A stretch of 13,980 bases of DNA from Ectopseudomonas composti (GTDB lineage Bacteria > Pseudomonadota > Gammaproteobacteria > Pseudomonadales > Pseudomonadaceae), in NCBI GenBank assembly GCA_946886245.1, contig CAMPIF010000058.1, forward strand, positions 1 through 13,980. The letters run 5' to 3'. The position numbers and the translations under genes were made by a program. This document shows, piece after piece, positions 13,748-13,980 of this stretch (position 1 is the stretch's first letter; each line of letters begins with the position of its first letter). A model generated the notes under the pieces. It saw nothing but the letters and a program-made list of their open reading frames with translations, was not told the DNA's origin and ran no database searches.

Positions 13748-13767
13748 CCCCGCACGATCCAGCGGGG
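13748..13767 (-). terminator. Terminator of the GGDEF gene
   Basis: On the minus strand CCCCGC and GCGGGG form a 6-bp GC stem with an 8-base loop, followed by TTTG. It starts 2 bases after the stop of the minus-strand GGDEF gene. The T-tract is short, so strength is uncertain. Confidence 0.55.
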
Positions 13768-13769
13768 CC

Positions 13770-13980
13770 TCAGTGATCGGCCGCAACCAGGCGGTTGCGG
13801 CCCTCGCGCTTGGCGCGGTAGAGCGCACCGTCGACGCGCTTGAAGAAGGCGTCGGCGTCGCCGTCATGACTGCTGCTGAAGCAGCCGACGCCCAGACTGG
13901 TGGTCAGCTCCAGGCGCTGACCGGCCAGCAGCAGGCCTTCTGCTTCCAGTTCCTGACGAAAGTGCTCGGCCAGATCCCAC
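13770..13980 (-). CDS. GGDEF-domain protein (probable diguanylate cyclase), C-terminal part
   Basis: Only the last 69 residues plus TGA are in the window; the gene enters from the right edge. Read on the minus strand it begins with a WDLAEHFRQEL helix. It continues with LTTSLGVGCF, the beta-strand motif that follows the active site in GGDEF domains, then FFKRVDGALYRAKREGRNR, the highly conserved closing helix of that domain, and ends LVAADH. The GG(D/E)EF loop itself and any sensor domain lie outside, so cyclic-di-GMP synthesis cannot be confirmed. It converges on the chemoreceptor gene with 106 bases between the stops, which hold a REP-like pair and a terminator. Confidence 0.9.
   Translation of the reverse strand, partial: WDLAEHFRQELEAEGLLLAGQRLELTTSLGVGCFSSSHDGDADAFFKRVDGALYRAKREGRNRLVAADH

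Overview
The window is 14 kb of GC-rich gamma-proteobacterial chromosome and reads as a Pseudomonas of the mendocina/stutzeri/alcaligenes type. The support is a biosynthetic arginine decarboxylase, an inner-membrane-type alpha-2-macroglobulin lipoprotein beside pbpC, a chemoreceptor with a FliA-type promoter, and extragenic palindromes of the CCCGGATGCAATCCGGG kind. The genus call is inference from protein style and repeats, not from a database search.

Layout, left to right. (1) The C-terminal 457 codons of speA (+) run in from the left edge. They are followed by an inverted pair of REP palindromes and an 8-bp inverted repeat in the space shared with a convergent gene. (2) A minus-strand cluster, in transcription order, holds a DinF-type MATE exporter, a 35-codon small ORF with a strong Shine-Dalgarno that overlaps the end of the exporter, and a four-helix DUF2214-like membrane protein. 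Its promoter lies in the divergent space before the next gene. (3) On the plus strand come a 1636-residue alpha-2-macroglobulin lipoprotein (yfhM type, thioester CLEQ intact), then a RAYT (REP-associated tyrosine transposase) gene with a head-to-head REP pair on each side, then pbpC (penicillin-binding protein 1C). yfhM and pbpC are normally adjacent partners, so the REP/RAYT module appears to sit inside that pair. (4) A methyl-accepting chemotaxis protein (+) follows, with a near-consensus sigma-28 promoter 90 bases upstream. (5) A pair of palindromes from a second REP-like family, a minus-strand terminator and the C-terminal 69 residues of a GGDEF protein (-) close the window.

How the parts fit. 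The alpha-2-macroglobulin and PBP1C are thought to act together in the periplasm: one traps proteases that breach the outer membrane, the other patches peptidoglycan. The RAYT with its flanking REP pairs is a self-contained DNA-processing module that now supplies the sequence just upstream of the pbpC start. The chemoreceptor belongs to the flagellar regulon by its promoter, and the GGDEF fragment is an independent convergent gene.

No tRNA, rRNA, CRISPR array, integrase or classical insertion sequence was seen. Outside the RAYT module this is ordinary core chromosome. The most unusual points are the RAYT/REP module between yfhM and pbpC, the REP-derived ribosome-binding region of pbpC, and the small ORF between the MATE and DUF2214 genes.
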